Positions 1-7,424 of a DNA stretch of 64,000 nt are shown in pieces. A program made the translations under genes and the position numbers. The stretch is from BP-191 sp035940575 (lineage in GTDB: Bacteria > Actinomycetota > Actinomycetes > BP-191), in contig DASZER010000011.1 in assembly GCA_035940575.1 (NCBI GenBank), positions 21,707-85,706 on the forward strand. The letters run 5' to 3'. Numbering within the stretch: position 1 is the first letter of the stretch; every line of letters starts with the position of its first letter. The notes below the pieces were generated by a model that did not search any database, was not told the DNA's origin, and worked only from the letters and a program-made list of their open reading frames with translations.

Positions 1-117
1 TACGAGTACTACGGCGTGCCGCGCCGCCTCTACGAGCGCCTGCTCGCCGCGCAGCCGCACCCGTGGTCCGCGCTCGGCGCCGAGGTGCGGCGCCACCCGT
101 TCCGGCGCGTCGACTAG
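1..117 (+). CDS. KTSC domain protein, C-terminal fragment
   Basis: The reading frame is open from the first base and ends at TAG (115-117), giving the last 38 residues. It begins YEYYGVPRRLYERLLAA and continues to VRRHPFRRVD. This resembles the KTSC domain, in which a Y-x-Y-x-G-V-P stretch is followed by a Y-x-x-L-L-x-A helix and a C-terminal R-x-x-P-x-R strand. KTSC domains are small and often lie next to nucleic-acid enzymes, but their activity is not established. The start is outside the window. The stop overlaps the stop of the convergent minus-strand gene by a few bases. Confidence 0.6.
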   Translation, partial: YEYYGVPRRLYERLLAAQPHPWSALGAEVRRHPFRRVD

Positions 118-482
118 TCGAACGACGGCGAGAGCGGGCCGAGCTTCAGCGCGACGTAGACCTCGGCGAGCACCAGCGCCGCGACCGCGAGCCTCGCGGC
201 GACCAGCGACGCGCGCGGCGAGCCGTCGACCCGGCGGACGGTCGCGCCGACGACGAGCCCGAGGAACGCGAGGACGGCGGTCTTCCCGAGCACCCCCGCG
301 ACGCCCTGGCGGTACTTCGTCTCCTCGTCGTTGACGAACGAGAAGCCGATCCACAACGCCTGCAGCGTCGCGAGCACGATCGCGAGGACGGCCGTCGTCG
401 TGTACGCCACCCACTTGCGGGGCGGGCGCCACAGGCCCGTCTCCTCGGTGGTGTCCCGCGTCCTCTCGGCGGTCTGGGTCAT
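114..482 (-). CDS. small membrane protein, paralog of the neighbour at 492-854
   Basis: This 122-residue protein has a polar N-terminus (MTQTAERTRDTTEE) followed by three or four hydrophobic segments and a short C-terminal tail ending LGPLSPSFD. The gene immediately upstream encodes a protein of similar size that starts MTQTQT and ends LGPLAPSFD, so the two are tandem paralogs separated by 9 bp. I do not recognise the family. Both follow a TetR regulator and a fatty-acid desaturase on the same strand and may be co-transcribed with them. A role in the membrane is inferred only from hydrophobicity and context. Confidence 0.7.
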   Translation of the reverse strand: MTQTAERTRDTTEETGLWRPPRKWVAYTTTAVLAIVLATLQALWIGFSFVNDEETKYRQGVAGVLGKTAVLAFLGLVVGATVRRVDGSPRASLVAARLAVAALVLAEVYVALKLGPLSPSFD

Positions 483-491
483 CGTCGCCTC

Positions 492-854
492 CTAGTCGAA
501 CGACGGCGCGAGCGGTCCGAGCCTCAGCAGCGCGTACGCCTCCACGATCGCGAGCGCGGCAAGCACGACCGCGCCGACGGCGCGCGACGTGCGCCCGCGA
601 CCGTGGGCGGTGCCCACGACGGCGGTGACGCCGAGCACCAGCAGGGCCACCGCGCCCGCGGGCCAGAGGACCCGCCCGACGCTCATCTCGTACAGCGCCT
701 CGTCGGTGTGCTCGAAGTGGATCGAGGAGCCGACGCCCTGGACCAGGACGAGCACCGCGGCGGCCGCCGCGAGCGGGGTGACGCGGTCGCGGCTCTCCTG
801 CGGGCTCTGCGCCGGTGCCGTTCGTTCGTGGGGACGGGTCTGCGTCTGGGTCAT
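492..854 (-). CDS. small membrane protein, paralog of the neighbour at 114-482
   Basis: A 120-residue predicted membrane protein: a Thr/Arg/Glu-rich cytoplasmic start, then hydrophobic stretches around residues 28-45, 55-80 and 90-110, and the tail LGPLAPSFD shared with the downstream paralog. The ATG at 854 is preceded on the minus strand by a GAGGGAGGC-like ribosome-binding site. It lies about 50 bp downstream of the tetR stop, so it could belong to the desaturase-tetR transcript. No catalytic motif is visible and I cannot name a family. Confidence 0.7.
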   Translation of the reverse strand: MTQTQTRPHERTAPAQSPQESRDRVTPLAAAAAVLVLVQGVGSSIHFEHTDEALYEMSVGRVLWPAGAVALLVLGVTAVVGTAHGRGRTSRAVGAVVLAALAIVEAYALLRLGPLAPSFD

Positions 855-905
855 CGCGGCCTCCCTCGTCGGCGCGGGTCTACCCGGCGCCGGGGGCGGT
901 ACGCG

Positions 906-1538
906 TCAGGCCTTGGACTTCGAGCGCAGCGTCGGCTTCTGCTCGAGGTTGCCCAGGCCGTTCCAGGCGAGGTTGACGAGGTGCGCGGCGACGTCGTCGC
1001 GCGACGGCTTGCGCGCGTCGACCCACCACTGCCCGACGAGCGCGACCATGCCGACGAGCGCGTGCGAGTAGATCGGCGCGAGCTTGGGGTTGTAGCCGCG
1101 CGCCTTGAACTGCGCGGCGAGGATGTGCTCGACCTGCGTCGCGATGTCGCCGATGACCGACGCGAAGAGCCCCGTCGTCGAGGCGACCGGGGACTCGCGG
1201 ACGAGGATGCGGAAGCCGTCGGTCTGCGTCTCGATGTACGCGAGCAGCGCGCCCGCCGCCTGCTCCAGCAGCACGCGCGGGTGGTCGCCGATGAGCGAGT
1301 GCGTGATGTCGTCGATGAGCCGCTGGACCTCGCGGTCCTTGACGACGGCGTAGACGCCTTCCTTGGAGCCGAAGTGCTCGTACACGATCGGCTTCGAGAC
1401 GCCGGCGCGGTGGGCGATCTCCTCGATCGACGTCGCCTCGAAGCCGCGTTCGGCGAACAGCTCGCGCGACACGTCCAGGAGCTGCGCGCGGCGCTGCTGC
1501 CCGGTCATGCGTACGCGTTTGGTCCCCTCGTCGCTCAC
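906..1538 (-). CDS. TetR-family transcriptional regulator
   Basis: The 210-residue protein has an N-terminal TetR DNA-binding domain at about residues 12-60: the helix RAQLLDVSRELFAERGF, then TSIEEIAHRAGVSKPIVYEHF, which is the helix-turn-helix plus the Y-x-x-F signature. The rest is an all-helical ligand-binding and dimerisation domain with little family-specific signal. Its start lies 13 bp downstream of the desaturase stop on the same strand, so the two are probably one transcript. TetR proteins beside desaturases commonly sense acyl-CoA or fatty acid and repress the desaturase. That role here is inferred from position; the candidate operator is the repeat at 2525-2548. Confidence 0.9.
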   Translation of the reverse strand: MSDEGTKRVRMTGQQRRAQLLDVSRELFAERGFEATSIEEIAHRAGVSKPIVYEHFGSKEGVYAVVKDREVQRLIDDITHSLIGDHPRVLLEQAAGALLAYIETQTDGFRILVRESPVASTTGLFASVIGDIATQVEHILAAQFKARGYNPKLAPIYSHALVGMVALVGQWWVDARKPSRDDVAAHLVNLAWNGLGNLEQKPTLRSKSKA

Positions 1539-1551
1539 GCGGGGGACTGTC

Positions 1552-2484
1552 TCACGCGCGCGCCTTGTCGAGGCGCTCGCGCGTCGGCCAGCGGACGTCG
1601 TACGCCAGGCCGGTCTTCTCGAACAGCCAGATCAGCCGAGCCGACGAGTCGAGCTGGCCGCGGTCGACGCCGTGGCGCGCGGCGGTCGGGTCGGCGTGGT
1701 GGAGGTTGTGCCACGACTCGCCCATGCTGATGACCGCGAGCGGCCAGAAGTTCGTGCTCTTGTCGCGCGTCTTGAACGGCCTGTTGCCGAACGTGTGGCA
1801 CAGCGAGTTGATGCTCCACGTCACGTGGTGCAGCACGAACACGCGGACCAGCGAGCCCCAGAAGAACGCCGTCAGCATCCCGGCGAGCGACTGCGTGATC
1901 GCGAGGCCGAGGAACGCCGGCAGCAGCAGCGACACCGCGACGAGCGCGGGGAACATGCGGTGGATCCGTACGAGGTCGTCGTCGGCGAGCAGGTCGGGCG
2001 CGTAGCGCTCCAGCGACGTCTGCTGCGGGTCGAACAGCCACCCGATGTGCGCGTGCCACAGGCCCTTCATCTGGGCCTTGAAGCCCTCGCCGTACTCGTG
2101 CGGCGAGTGCGGGTCGCCCGGCCTGTCGCTGAACGCGTGGTGGCGGCGGTGGTCGGCGACCCAGCGGATGACCGGGCCCTCGACCGCGAGCGAGCCGGCG
2201 ACCGCGAGCGCGATCTTCAACGGCCGCTTGGCCTTGAACGACCCGTGCGTGAAGTAGCGGTGGAAGCCGACCGTGATGCCGTGGCCCGCCACCTCCAGCA
2301 TGCCGACCGCGATCAGCACGTCGACCCAGCCGATGCCGTGGCCCCAGAGGACGAAGCCGCTCGCCAGCACCGCCGCGAACGGCAGCACGACGAACAGCAC
2401 GAGAGCCGTCTGCTCCCAGCTCTTCTTCGGCTCCGTGGGGATGACGGGCGCGGCGGTCTCGATGCGATCGGAGAGCAGGGTCAT
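1552..2484 (-). CDS. acyl-CoA / fatty-acid desaturase (membrane diiron)
   Basis: This 310-residue protein has the three histidine clusters of membrane fatty-acid desaturases: HRYFTH (75-80), HRRHH (112-116) and HNLHH (259-263). An extra His lies in the CHTFG segment (230). Pairs of transmembrane helices sit between the first and second and between the second and third clusters. The family inserts a cis double bond in acyl-CoA or acyl lipids (usually delta-9) using O2 and an external electron donor. The length matches the stearoyl-CoA desaturase/DesA3 class. It is followed by tetR (13 bp) and preceded by a repeat-containing promoter region. Substrate chain length cannot be read from the sequence. 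Confidence 0.93.
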   Translation of the reverse strand: MTLLSDRIETAAPVIPTEPKKSWEQTALVLFVVLPFAAVLASGFVLWGHGIGWVDVLIAVGMLEVAGHGITVGFHRYFTHGSFKAKRPLKIALAVAGSLAVEGPVIRWVADHRRHHAFSDRPGDPHSPHEYGEGFKAQMKGLWHAHIGWLFDPQQTSLERYAPDLLADDDLVRIHRMFPALVAVSLLLPAFLGLAITQSLAGMLTAFFWGSLVRVFVLHHVTWSINSLCHTFGNRPFKTRDKSTNFWPLAVISMGESWHNLHHADPTAARHGVDRGQLDSSARLIWLFEKTGLAYDVRWPTRERLDKARA

Positions 2485-2524
2485 GGGCTACGTCCAAATC
2501 GGTGGAGGGGCCTTTGCTACGCCA

Positions 2525-2548
2525 CCGTAACCTACCGAACCGTAACCT
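2525..2548 (-). promoter_or_regulatory. tandem 9-bp repeat in the desaturase promoter, candidate operator
   Basis: The sequence CCGTAACCT occurs at 2525-2533 and again at 2540-2548, exactly 15 bp apart, in the short gap between the divergent desaturase gene and tRNA-Gln. Read toward the desaturase it is AGGTTACGG twice. The position about 40-60 bp upstream of the desaturase start suits a regulator site, and the neighbouring TetR gene is the obvious candidate. No perfect dyad is present, so this is a suggestion rather than a defined operator. Confidence 0.4.
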
Positions 2549-2584
2549 GGCAACCCGGACGCCGCCGCTACGATTGCCTGGCGC

Positions 2585-2660
2585 GTTGGGGAGTGGTGTA
2601 AGTAGGCGAGCACGGGGTCCTTTGGAGTCTCAGGTTCAGGTTCGAGTCCTGGCTCCCCAG
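2585..2660 (+). tRNA. tRNA-Gln (anticodon UUG)
   Basis: A full cloverleaf can be drawn. The acceptor TGGGGAG (2585-2591) pairs with CTCCCCA (2653-2659), with discriminator G and an encoded CCA at 2661-2663. The D stem is GTGT/GCAC and the T arm is CAGG-TTCGAGT-CCTG. The anticodon loop CTTTGGA gives UUG. The anticodon stem GGGTC/GTCTC contains one U-U mismatch, so it is slightly imperfect. A U1-A72 first pair and the GTGTAA D arm are usual for tRNA-Gln. The gene sits directly upstream of glmU, an arrangement seen in other actinobacteria. Confidence 0.93.
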
Positions 2661-2679
2661 CCACGCGGCGCCGCACGGG

Positions 2680-2685
2680 TAGACT
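2680..2685 (+). promoter_or_regulatory. glmU: candidate -10 element (TAGACT) for glmU
   Basis: TAGACT lies 33-38 bp upstream of the chosen glmU GTG. The same hexamer occurs upstream of rplY (7353-7358) and of the surface-protein/ABC operon (55589-55594), and it matches the TANNNT -10 consensus used by the actinobacterial housekeeping sigma factor. No good -35 is visible, because that position falls in the tRNA-Gln 3' end. Confidence 0.4.
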
Positions 2686-2717
2686 GGAGCCCTTCCCCCC
2701 CGACGCCGAGGAGCCTC

Positions 2718-4052
2718 GTGCCGCCGTCCGCCGTGCCTCCGGCCGCGGTCGTGGTGCTCGCGGCAGGCGAGGGCACGCGCATGCGGTCCGCGCTCCCCAA
2801 GGTCCTCCACCCGGTCTGCGGACGTTCGCTGCTCGCGCACGTGCTCGCCGCCGTCGAGCCGCTGAACGCGACGCACACGCTCGTCGTCGTCGGCCACGGG
2901 CGCGACGAGGTGACCGCGGCGCTGCCCGAGGGCGTGACGGCGGTCGTCCAGGAGGAGCAGCGCGGGACCGGCCACGCGGTGCGGGTCGCGCTCGACGCGG
3001 TGCCCGGCCTCGACGGCACGGTCGTGGTGACGTACGGCGACATGCCCCTGCTGCCGACGGAGACGCTGGAGCGGCTCGTCGCCGAGCACGAGGGCGGCGC
3101 GACGGTGCTGACGGCGCGCTTCGCGGACCCGTTCGGCTACGGGCGGATCGTGCGCGACGCCGACGGCTACGTCTCCGCGATCGTCGAGGAGCGCGACGCG
3201 ACCGACGAGCAGCGCGCGATCGGCGAGGTCAACGGCGGCGTCTACGCGTTCGACGCGAACGCGCTCAGGGACGCGTTGGGACGGCTCTCGACCGACAACG
3301 CGCAGGGCGAGGAGTACCTCACCGACGTCGTCGCGCTGATCGGCCGCGCGAAGCCGGTCGTGGGTGTCGAGGAGGAGCTGGCCGGGGTCAACGACCGCGC
3401 GCAGCTCGCCGCCGTCGGCGCGGTCCTGCGCGACCGGACGCTGCTGGCGCTGATGCGCTCGGGCGTCACGGTGGTCGACCCGTCGACCACGTGGGTCGAC
3501 GCGACGGTGACCATCGAGCCCGACGTGACGATCGAGCCGTTCACCCGGCTGCGCGGCACGACGCGCGTCGAAAGCGGCGCGGTCGTGGGCCCGCACGCGG
3601 AGGTCGTGGACGCGGTGATCGGACCGGGCGCGACCGTCGGGCCGTTCGCGTACCTGCGCCCGGGCACCGTCCTCGGCCGCAAGGCGAAGGCGGGGACGTA
3701 CGTCGAGATCAAGGCCAGCACGATCGGCGCGGAGACGAAGGTGCCGCACCTGTCGTACGTGGGCGACGCGACCATCGGCGAGCGTACGAACATCGGAGCG
3801 GCGACGGTCGTCGTGAACTACGACGGCCGCGACAAGCACAAGACGGTCATCGGCGACGACGTGCGCATCGGCAGCGACACGATGCTCGTCGCGCCGGTCG
3901 AGGTCGGCGACGGCGCGTACACGGCCGCCGGGTCCGTCATCACGAAGAACGTCCCGGCGGGCGCGCTCGGCGTCGGCAGGGCGTACCAGCGGAACGTCGA
4001 AGGTTGGGTCGCGCGCCGGCGCGGCGCCACGCGAGAGGGAGCGGAATCGTGA
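2718..4052 (+). CDS. glmU: bifunctional UDP-GlcNAc pyrophosphorylase / GlcN-1-P acetyltransferase GlmU
   Basis: GlmU makes UDP-GlcNAc for peptidoglycan: it acetylates GlcN-1-P with acetyl-CoA, then transfers UMP from UTP. The N-terminal nucleotidyltransferase domain starts with AAVVVLAAGEGTRMRS and contains the uridyl-binding EQRGTGHA and the metal-site YGDMPLL. From about residue 250 the hexapeptide-repeat left-handed beta-helix follows, with the acetyltransferase segments TYVEIKAS, HLSYVGDATIG and NIGAATVVVNYDG. The GTG at 2718 is chosen because GAGGAG lies just upstream and it gives 444 residues. The open frame extends further upstream through the tRNA. The stop overlaps the prs start by 4 bp (GTGA). 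Confidence 0.95.
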   Translation: MPPSAVPPAAVVVLAAGEGTRMRSALPKVLHPVCGRSLLAHVLAAVEPLNATHTLVVVGHGRDEVTAALPEGVTAVVQEEQRGTGHAVRVALDAVPGLDGTVVVTYGDMPLLPTETLERLVAEHEGGATVLTARFADPFGYGRIVRDADGYVSAIVEERDATDEQRAIGEVNGGVYAFDANALRDALGRLSTDNAQGEEYLTDVVALIGRAKPVVGVEEELAGVNDRAQLAAVGAVLRDRTLLALMRSGVTVVDPSTTWVDATVTIEPDVTIEPFTRLRGTTRVESGAVVGPHAEVVDAVIGPGATVGPFAYLRPGTVLGRKAKAGTYVEIKASTIGAETKVPHLSYVGDATIGERTNIGAATVVVNYDGRDKHKTVIGDDVRIGSDTMLVAPVEVGDGAYTAAGSVITKNVPAGALGVGRAYQRNVEGWVARRRGATREGAES

Positions 4053-5026
4053 CGGGCCTGGAGATCGCCGGCCACAAGACGTTGATGCTGTTCTCGGGGC
4101 GGGGGTACCCCGAGCTCGCGGACGAGGTGGCGGAGAACCTCGGCTGCCAGCGGTCGCCGGTGACGTTGTACGACTTCGCGAACGGCGAGACGTACTGCCG
4201 CTTCGAGGAGTCCGTGCGCGGGTCGGACGCGTTCGTGCTGCAGAGCTACGCCGACGACCTCAACACCGGCGTCATGGAGCAGCTCATCATGTGCGACGCG
4301 CTCAAGCGCGCGTCGGCGAAGCGCATCACGGTCGTCACGCCGTTCTACCCGTACTCGCGCCAGGACAAGAAGACGATGGCGCGCGAGCCCATCTCGGCGA
4401 AGCTGATGGCCGACCTGTTCCGCGCCGCAGGGGCGAACCGGATCATGGCGATCGACCTCCACACGCCGCAGATCCAGGGCTACCTCGACGCGCCGCTCGA
4501 CCACCTGACCGCGCTGCCGTTGCTGTCCGACCACATCGCCGAGCACGGCGACCTCGACAACGTCACCATCGTCTCGCCCGACGCGGGTCGCGTGCGCGTC
4601 GCGGAGAAGTACACCGACCGCCTCGGCACGCCGCTGGCGATCATCCACAAGCGCCGCGACCCTCGGGTCGCGAACCAGGCCAAGGTGTTCAGCGTCGTCG
4701 GCCAGGTCGAGGGGCGCTCCTGCATCCTCGTGGACGACATGATCGACACCGGCGGCACGATCGTGAAGGCGGCGGACGCGCTGTTCGAGCAGGGCGCCGC
4801 GGAGGTGCGGGTCGCGGCGACGCACGGCATCTTCAGCGGCCCCGCGGTCGACCGGCTCAAGAACAGCCGGATCAGCGAGGTCATCGTCACGAACACGCTG
4901 CCGATCACGCCGGAGAAGCAGTTCGACAAGCTCACGGTGCTGTCGATCGCGCCGATCCTCGCCGCCGCGATCCGCGCCGTCTTCGACGACTCGACGGTCT
5001 CCGGCCTGTTCGACGGCACGAACTAG
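4049..5026 (+). CDS. prs: ribose-phosphate pyrophosphokinase (PRPP synthetase)
   Basis: Prs makes PRPP from ribose-5-phosphate and ATP, feeding nucleotide, His and Trp synthesis. The 325-residue protein has the class I signatures: FANGETYCRFEESVRG near the N-terminus, FYPYSRQDKK (the flexible loop), DLHTPQIQGY, SPDAGRVRVAEK and the PRPP-binding loop CILVDDMIDTGGT. The GTG start overlaps the glmU stop by 4 bp, so translation is probably coupled. The glmU-prs pair is conserved in actinobacteria. A strong hairpin follows the stop. Confidence 0.96.
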   Translation: MTGLEIAGHKTLMLFSGRGYPELADEVAENLGCQRSPVTLYDFANGETYCRFEESVRGSDAFVLQSYADDLNTGVMEQLIMCDALKRASAKRITVVTPFYPYSRQDKKTMAREPISAKLMADLFRAAGANRIMAIDLHTPQIQGYLDAPLDHLTALPLLSDHIAEHGDLDNVTIVSPDAGRVRVAEKYTDRLGTPLAIIHKRRDPRVANQAKVFSVVGQVEGRSCILVDDMIDTGGTIVKAADALFEQGAAEVRVAATHGIFSGPAVDRLKNSRISEVIVTNTLPITPEKQFDKLTVLSIAPILAAAIRAVFDDSTVSGLFDGTN

Positions 5027-5036
5027 GAAACCGGTA

Positions 5037-5062
5037 GGGGCGGGTCCCGAAGGGCCCGCCCC
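5037..5062 (+). terminator. hairpin terminator after prs
   Basis: GGGGCGGG (5037-5044) pairs with CCCGCCCC (5055-5062). The inner CCC/GGG pairs close a GAA loop and one T is bulged. There is no T tract, as is common in high-GC actinobacterial terminators. It ends the glmU-prs transcript before the minus-strand gene that faces it. Confidence 0.7.
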
Positions 5063-5069
5063 TCACGAC

Positions 5070-5125
5070 TCTCGTGGTGCCGTCACGCGGTGGTGCCGTC
5101 TCTCGTGGTGCCGTCTCGCGGTGCC
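5070..5125. repeat. short tandem repeat, GTGGTGCCGTC units
   Basis: GTGGTGCCGTC occurs at 5074-5084, 5090-5100 and 5105-5115, with a partial fourth unit (GGTGCC) after it. The period is 15-16 bp. It fills most of the gap between the prs terminator and the convergent gene. No gene is visible in it on either strand. Confidence 0.7.
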
Positions 5126-5161
5126 CGGCGTCGGCCGGGCCGTTGCCGTCTGGGGGAGATG

Positions 5162-5731
5162 CTAGCGGGTGGAGGTGGTGTAGTCAGCGTCCTCCTCGAA
5201 GCCTTCGCGGTCGGCGATGCGGTCGAGCAGGCCGCTGTAGAGGCCGATCGCCTCGCGGCCCACGCGGACGAGGTCCGCGTAGCTCTCCGGCAGCCTGCCG
5301 ATCTCGCCGAGGCGGGTGAGGATCTCGTGGACCGCCTGCTGGTCGTCCGGCCCGAGGAAGTCCGACAGGTCGTCGAGGTCGTCGCCGAGGTGGGACGCGG
5401 TCTGCAACGCCTGGCCGCGCAGGCGGCGCATCTGGTGCTTGCGATGCGGGTCCACGACGAGCCGCACCGCGCCGATGCGGAAGGCGCGGCGGCCGTAGCC
5501 GTCCTCGAGCATGTACGTCTCGAACTCGTCGATCCCGCGCTTGAAGAAGATCAGGGAGCGACGGGTCTCGAACCACGCGGCGCGGAATGCACGCCGCTGC
5601 GCCTGTTCGAGGTTCGTGCGGCTGCGGCGGGTCTCCAGGAAGGCGGCGCCACCGGCCATCGCGGAGAACAGCGCGATGCCGATGGAGAACGGGTCGGGGT
5701 CGACGCCGGGGCGTTCGGTCGTGTCGAGCAT
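5162..5731 (-). CDS. hypothetical protein with one N-terminal hydrophobic segment
   Basis: The 189-residue protein starts MLDTTERPGVDPDPFSIGIALFS. A single hydrophobic stretch (about residues 15-30) is followed by a charged, mostly helical body with many Arg and Asp/Glu residues (ETRRSRTNLEQAQRRAFRAAW, HLGDDLDDLSDFLGPDD). The layout suggests a membrane-anchored cytoplasmic domain. I chose the ATG at 5731; the frame is open further upstream but that part has shadow composition. I do not recognise the family. It is convergent with prs and shares its strand with the secreted beta-propeller gene upstream. Confidence 0.7.
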   Translation of the reverse strand: MLDTTERPGVDPDPFSIGIALFSAMAGGAAFLETRRSRTNLEQAQRRAFRAAWFETRRSLIFFKRGIDEFETYMLEDGYGRRAFRIGAVRLVVDPHRKHQMRRLRGQALQTASHLGDDLDDLSDFLGPDDQQAVHEILTRLGEIGRLPESYADLVRVGREAIGLYSGLLDRIADREGFEEDADYTTSTR

Positions 5732-5798
5732 GGCGACGACGCTAGAGCGGTTCGCGGCTGTGGACGGAGAGTTGTCCACAACGCGCCACGTACGGCGC

Positions 5799-7298
5799 CT
5801 ACGTCGCGCAGAAGAAGCCGTACTTCGCGAGGCCCTTGGGCAGCGGGGTGTCGGCGAGGCGGTCGCGGACGTACGTCGCGGGGCCGCGCCACGACGCAAA
5901 CTGCGCCGCCGGCCGCCGGATGACCGGGTCCTTCTTCGAGTAGCGCGACGGCGCGGAGTTGCCCTCGACGAACGGCGCCTGGCCGATCTCGTTCGCGCCC
6001 TTGCCGGTGTACCGCAGGATGAACAGGCCGAGGTCGATGTCGACGACGTAGATCAGGCCGTTCTGCACGACCGGGTACGACCACATGGCGCCGGTCCAGC
6101 GCTCGGCGGTCCGGTAGAACAGCCGCGCGTCGCGGAAGTCGGGCTCGAACGTCGGCTTCGGCACGAACGCCCCCGCCTCCGACGGCTTCGACGGCTCGGC
6201 GATGTCGACGGCACGCAGGCCGCCGCCGTACCAGGGGACGAGCGCGACGGACGGGAAGACGGTCTGGTTGTGCGAGGTGAACGTGCCGTTCAGCTCGCGC
6301 GAGCGCTGGCAGTCGTTCTCCTGCAGCTTGAACTCCGCGCCGGGGACGAGCCGCGGCGCGTTCTCGATCGACAGGTCCGCCATCCGCAGCCAGCCGAACG
6401 GGCAGCCCGACGACGCGACGCCCGGCGTGTAGACGTCGGCGTAGCCCTCCTGGACGAGGACGGCGTACGGCTTGCCGGGGACCTTGACGCCGCCGTGCAC
6501 GTTGCCGAGGTACGTCGCGGGCACGCCGAGCGGGACGACGACGCCGGGCGAGCCCATGGCGAGCGTCGAGGTGTCGGCGACGTAGAAGCCGTAGTCCCAC
6601 GTGCCGAGGTACGCGCGCGTGCCGTCGTCGCTCACCGACAGTGAGTGCAGGTAGCCGCCGGAGGAGTCGACGGCGTTGAGCGGCCGCGCGCTGTCGGCGA
6701 CGGTGTCGAACGTCGCCGCGAGCGACGGCGCCTTCGGGTCGGTGATGTCGTACACGACGAGGTCGGGCGAGTAGATCGTGAACGCGAGGTACACGAGCGC
6801 GCGCCCCGGCTTCTTCGGGTCCTTCCAGAGGAAGAACTCGTGCGGCGAGCGCGGCCCGAAGTCGACGGTCGAGAGCAGCACCGGCTTGGCGCAGTTGCGG
6901 ATGTCGTAGAGGTGCAGGTAGTTGCCGGTGGTCGAGCCGATGCCGTCGAGGGAGTACGTCATCACGACGAGCAGCCCGAGGCCCGCGTCGGCGCGCAGCT
7001 CGCGCTGCGTGGAGCCCGACTTCGCGGGGATGGTGCCGACCTGGCGGGGGCGCGAGGGGTTGCGCACGTCCACGATCGCGACGCCCGCGCGCTCGCCCCG
7101 GTCGCCGACGTAGACGCAGCTCCCGGCGACGGCGATGGGGGAGTTCATGCCCCTGTTGCCGAGCGTCGTGCGGCCGACGAGCTGGAAGCTCTTGGCGGTG
7201 CCGTACTTCGACGGCAACGGCAGCGGCGCGGCCTGCGAGGGGGCGGCGAGCGAGGCGGCGACGGCGAGAGCCGTCACACCGGTGAGCAGCGTGCGCAT
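5799..7298 (-). CDS. secreted LVIVD-repeat beta-propeller protein
   Basis: The 499-residue protein starts with a signal peptide (MRTLLTGVTALAVAASLAAPSQA). The mature part has repeated strands of the type GVAIVDVRNPSRPRQVG, LVVYDITDPKAPSLAA and LRAVDIAEPSKPSEAG, which are LVIVD repeats: a hydrophobic strand, D-x-x, then PxxP and a following strand. Such repeats are predicted to form extracellular beta-propellers. Six or more Cys residues occur, including a C-terminal FFCAT. No catalytic site is apparent. The protein probably acts outside the cell. It is divergent from rplY, with about 126 bp between their starts. Confidence 0.8.
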   Translation of the reverse strand: MRTLLTGVTALAVAASLAAPSQAAPLPLPSKYGTAKSFQLVGRTTLGNRGMNSPIAVAGSCVYVGDRGERAGVAIVDVRNPSRPRQVGTIPAKSGSTQRELRADAGLGLLVVMTYSLDGIGSTTGNYLHLYDIRNCAKPVLLSTVDFGPRSPHEFFLWKDPKKPGRALVYLAFTIYSPDLVVYDITDPKAPSLAATFDTVADSARPLNAVDSSGGYLHSLSVSDDGTRAYLGTWDYGFYVADTSTLAMGSPGVVVPLGVPATYLGNVHGGVKVPGKPYAVLVQEGYADVYTPGVASSGCPFGWLRMADLSIENAPRLVPGAEFKLQENDCQRSRELNGTFTSHNQTVFPSVALVPWYGGGLRAVDIAEPSKPSEAGAFVPKPTFEPDFRDARLFYRTAERWTGAMWSYPVVQNGLIYVVDIDLGLFILRYTGKGANEIGQAPFVEGNSAPSRYSKKDPVIRRPAAQFASWRGPATYVRDRLADTPLPKGLAKYGFFCAT

Positions 7299-7352
7299 GA
7301 GGGACCTCCGGCGGCTTTACGGGGCAGTTCGTCGGCGGAGGCCGGTTTCCTC

Positions 7353-7358
7353 TAGACT
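7353..7358 (+). promoter_or_regulatory. rplY: candidate -10 element (TAGACT) for rplY
   Basis: TAGACT lies 67-72 bp upstream of the rplY GTG, in the gap that separates it from the divergent LVIVD-repeat gene. A weak TTCGTC at 7328-7333 could serve as -35 with 19-bp spacing. Confidence 0.4.
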
Positions 7359-7424
7359 CCCCGATTTGGCGCGGGCGCAACGGCCGCGCGCCACCCCACG
7401 ACGTTGAAAGCAAGGAGCAGTGCC

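Noticed and set aside
63..1730. Long plus-strand reading frame of 555 codons over the minus-strand genes
   Set aside because: Its Arg/Asp/Gly-rich composition is a shadow of the TetR and desaturase genes on the other strand, as are most long frames opposite the real genes in this GC-rich window.
5772..5780. DnaA-box-like sequences TTGTCCACA here, at 40981-40989 and 25488-25496
   Set aside because: They are isolated, far apart and not near dnaA or dnaN, so they do not form an origin; chance matches or dispersed DnaA sites are enough.
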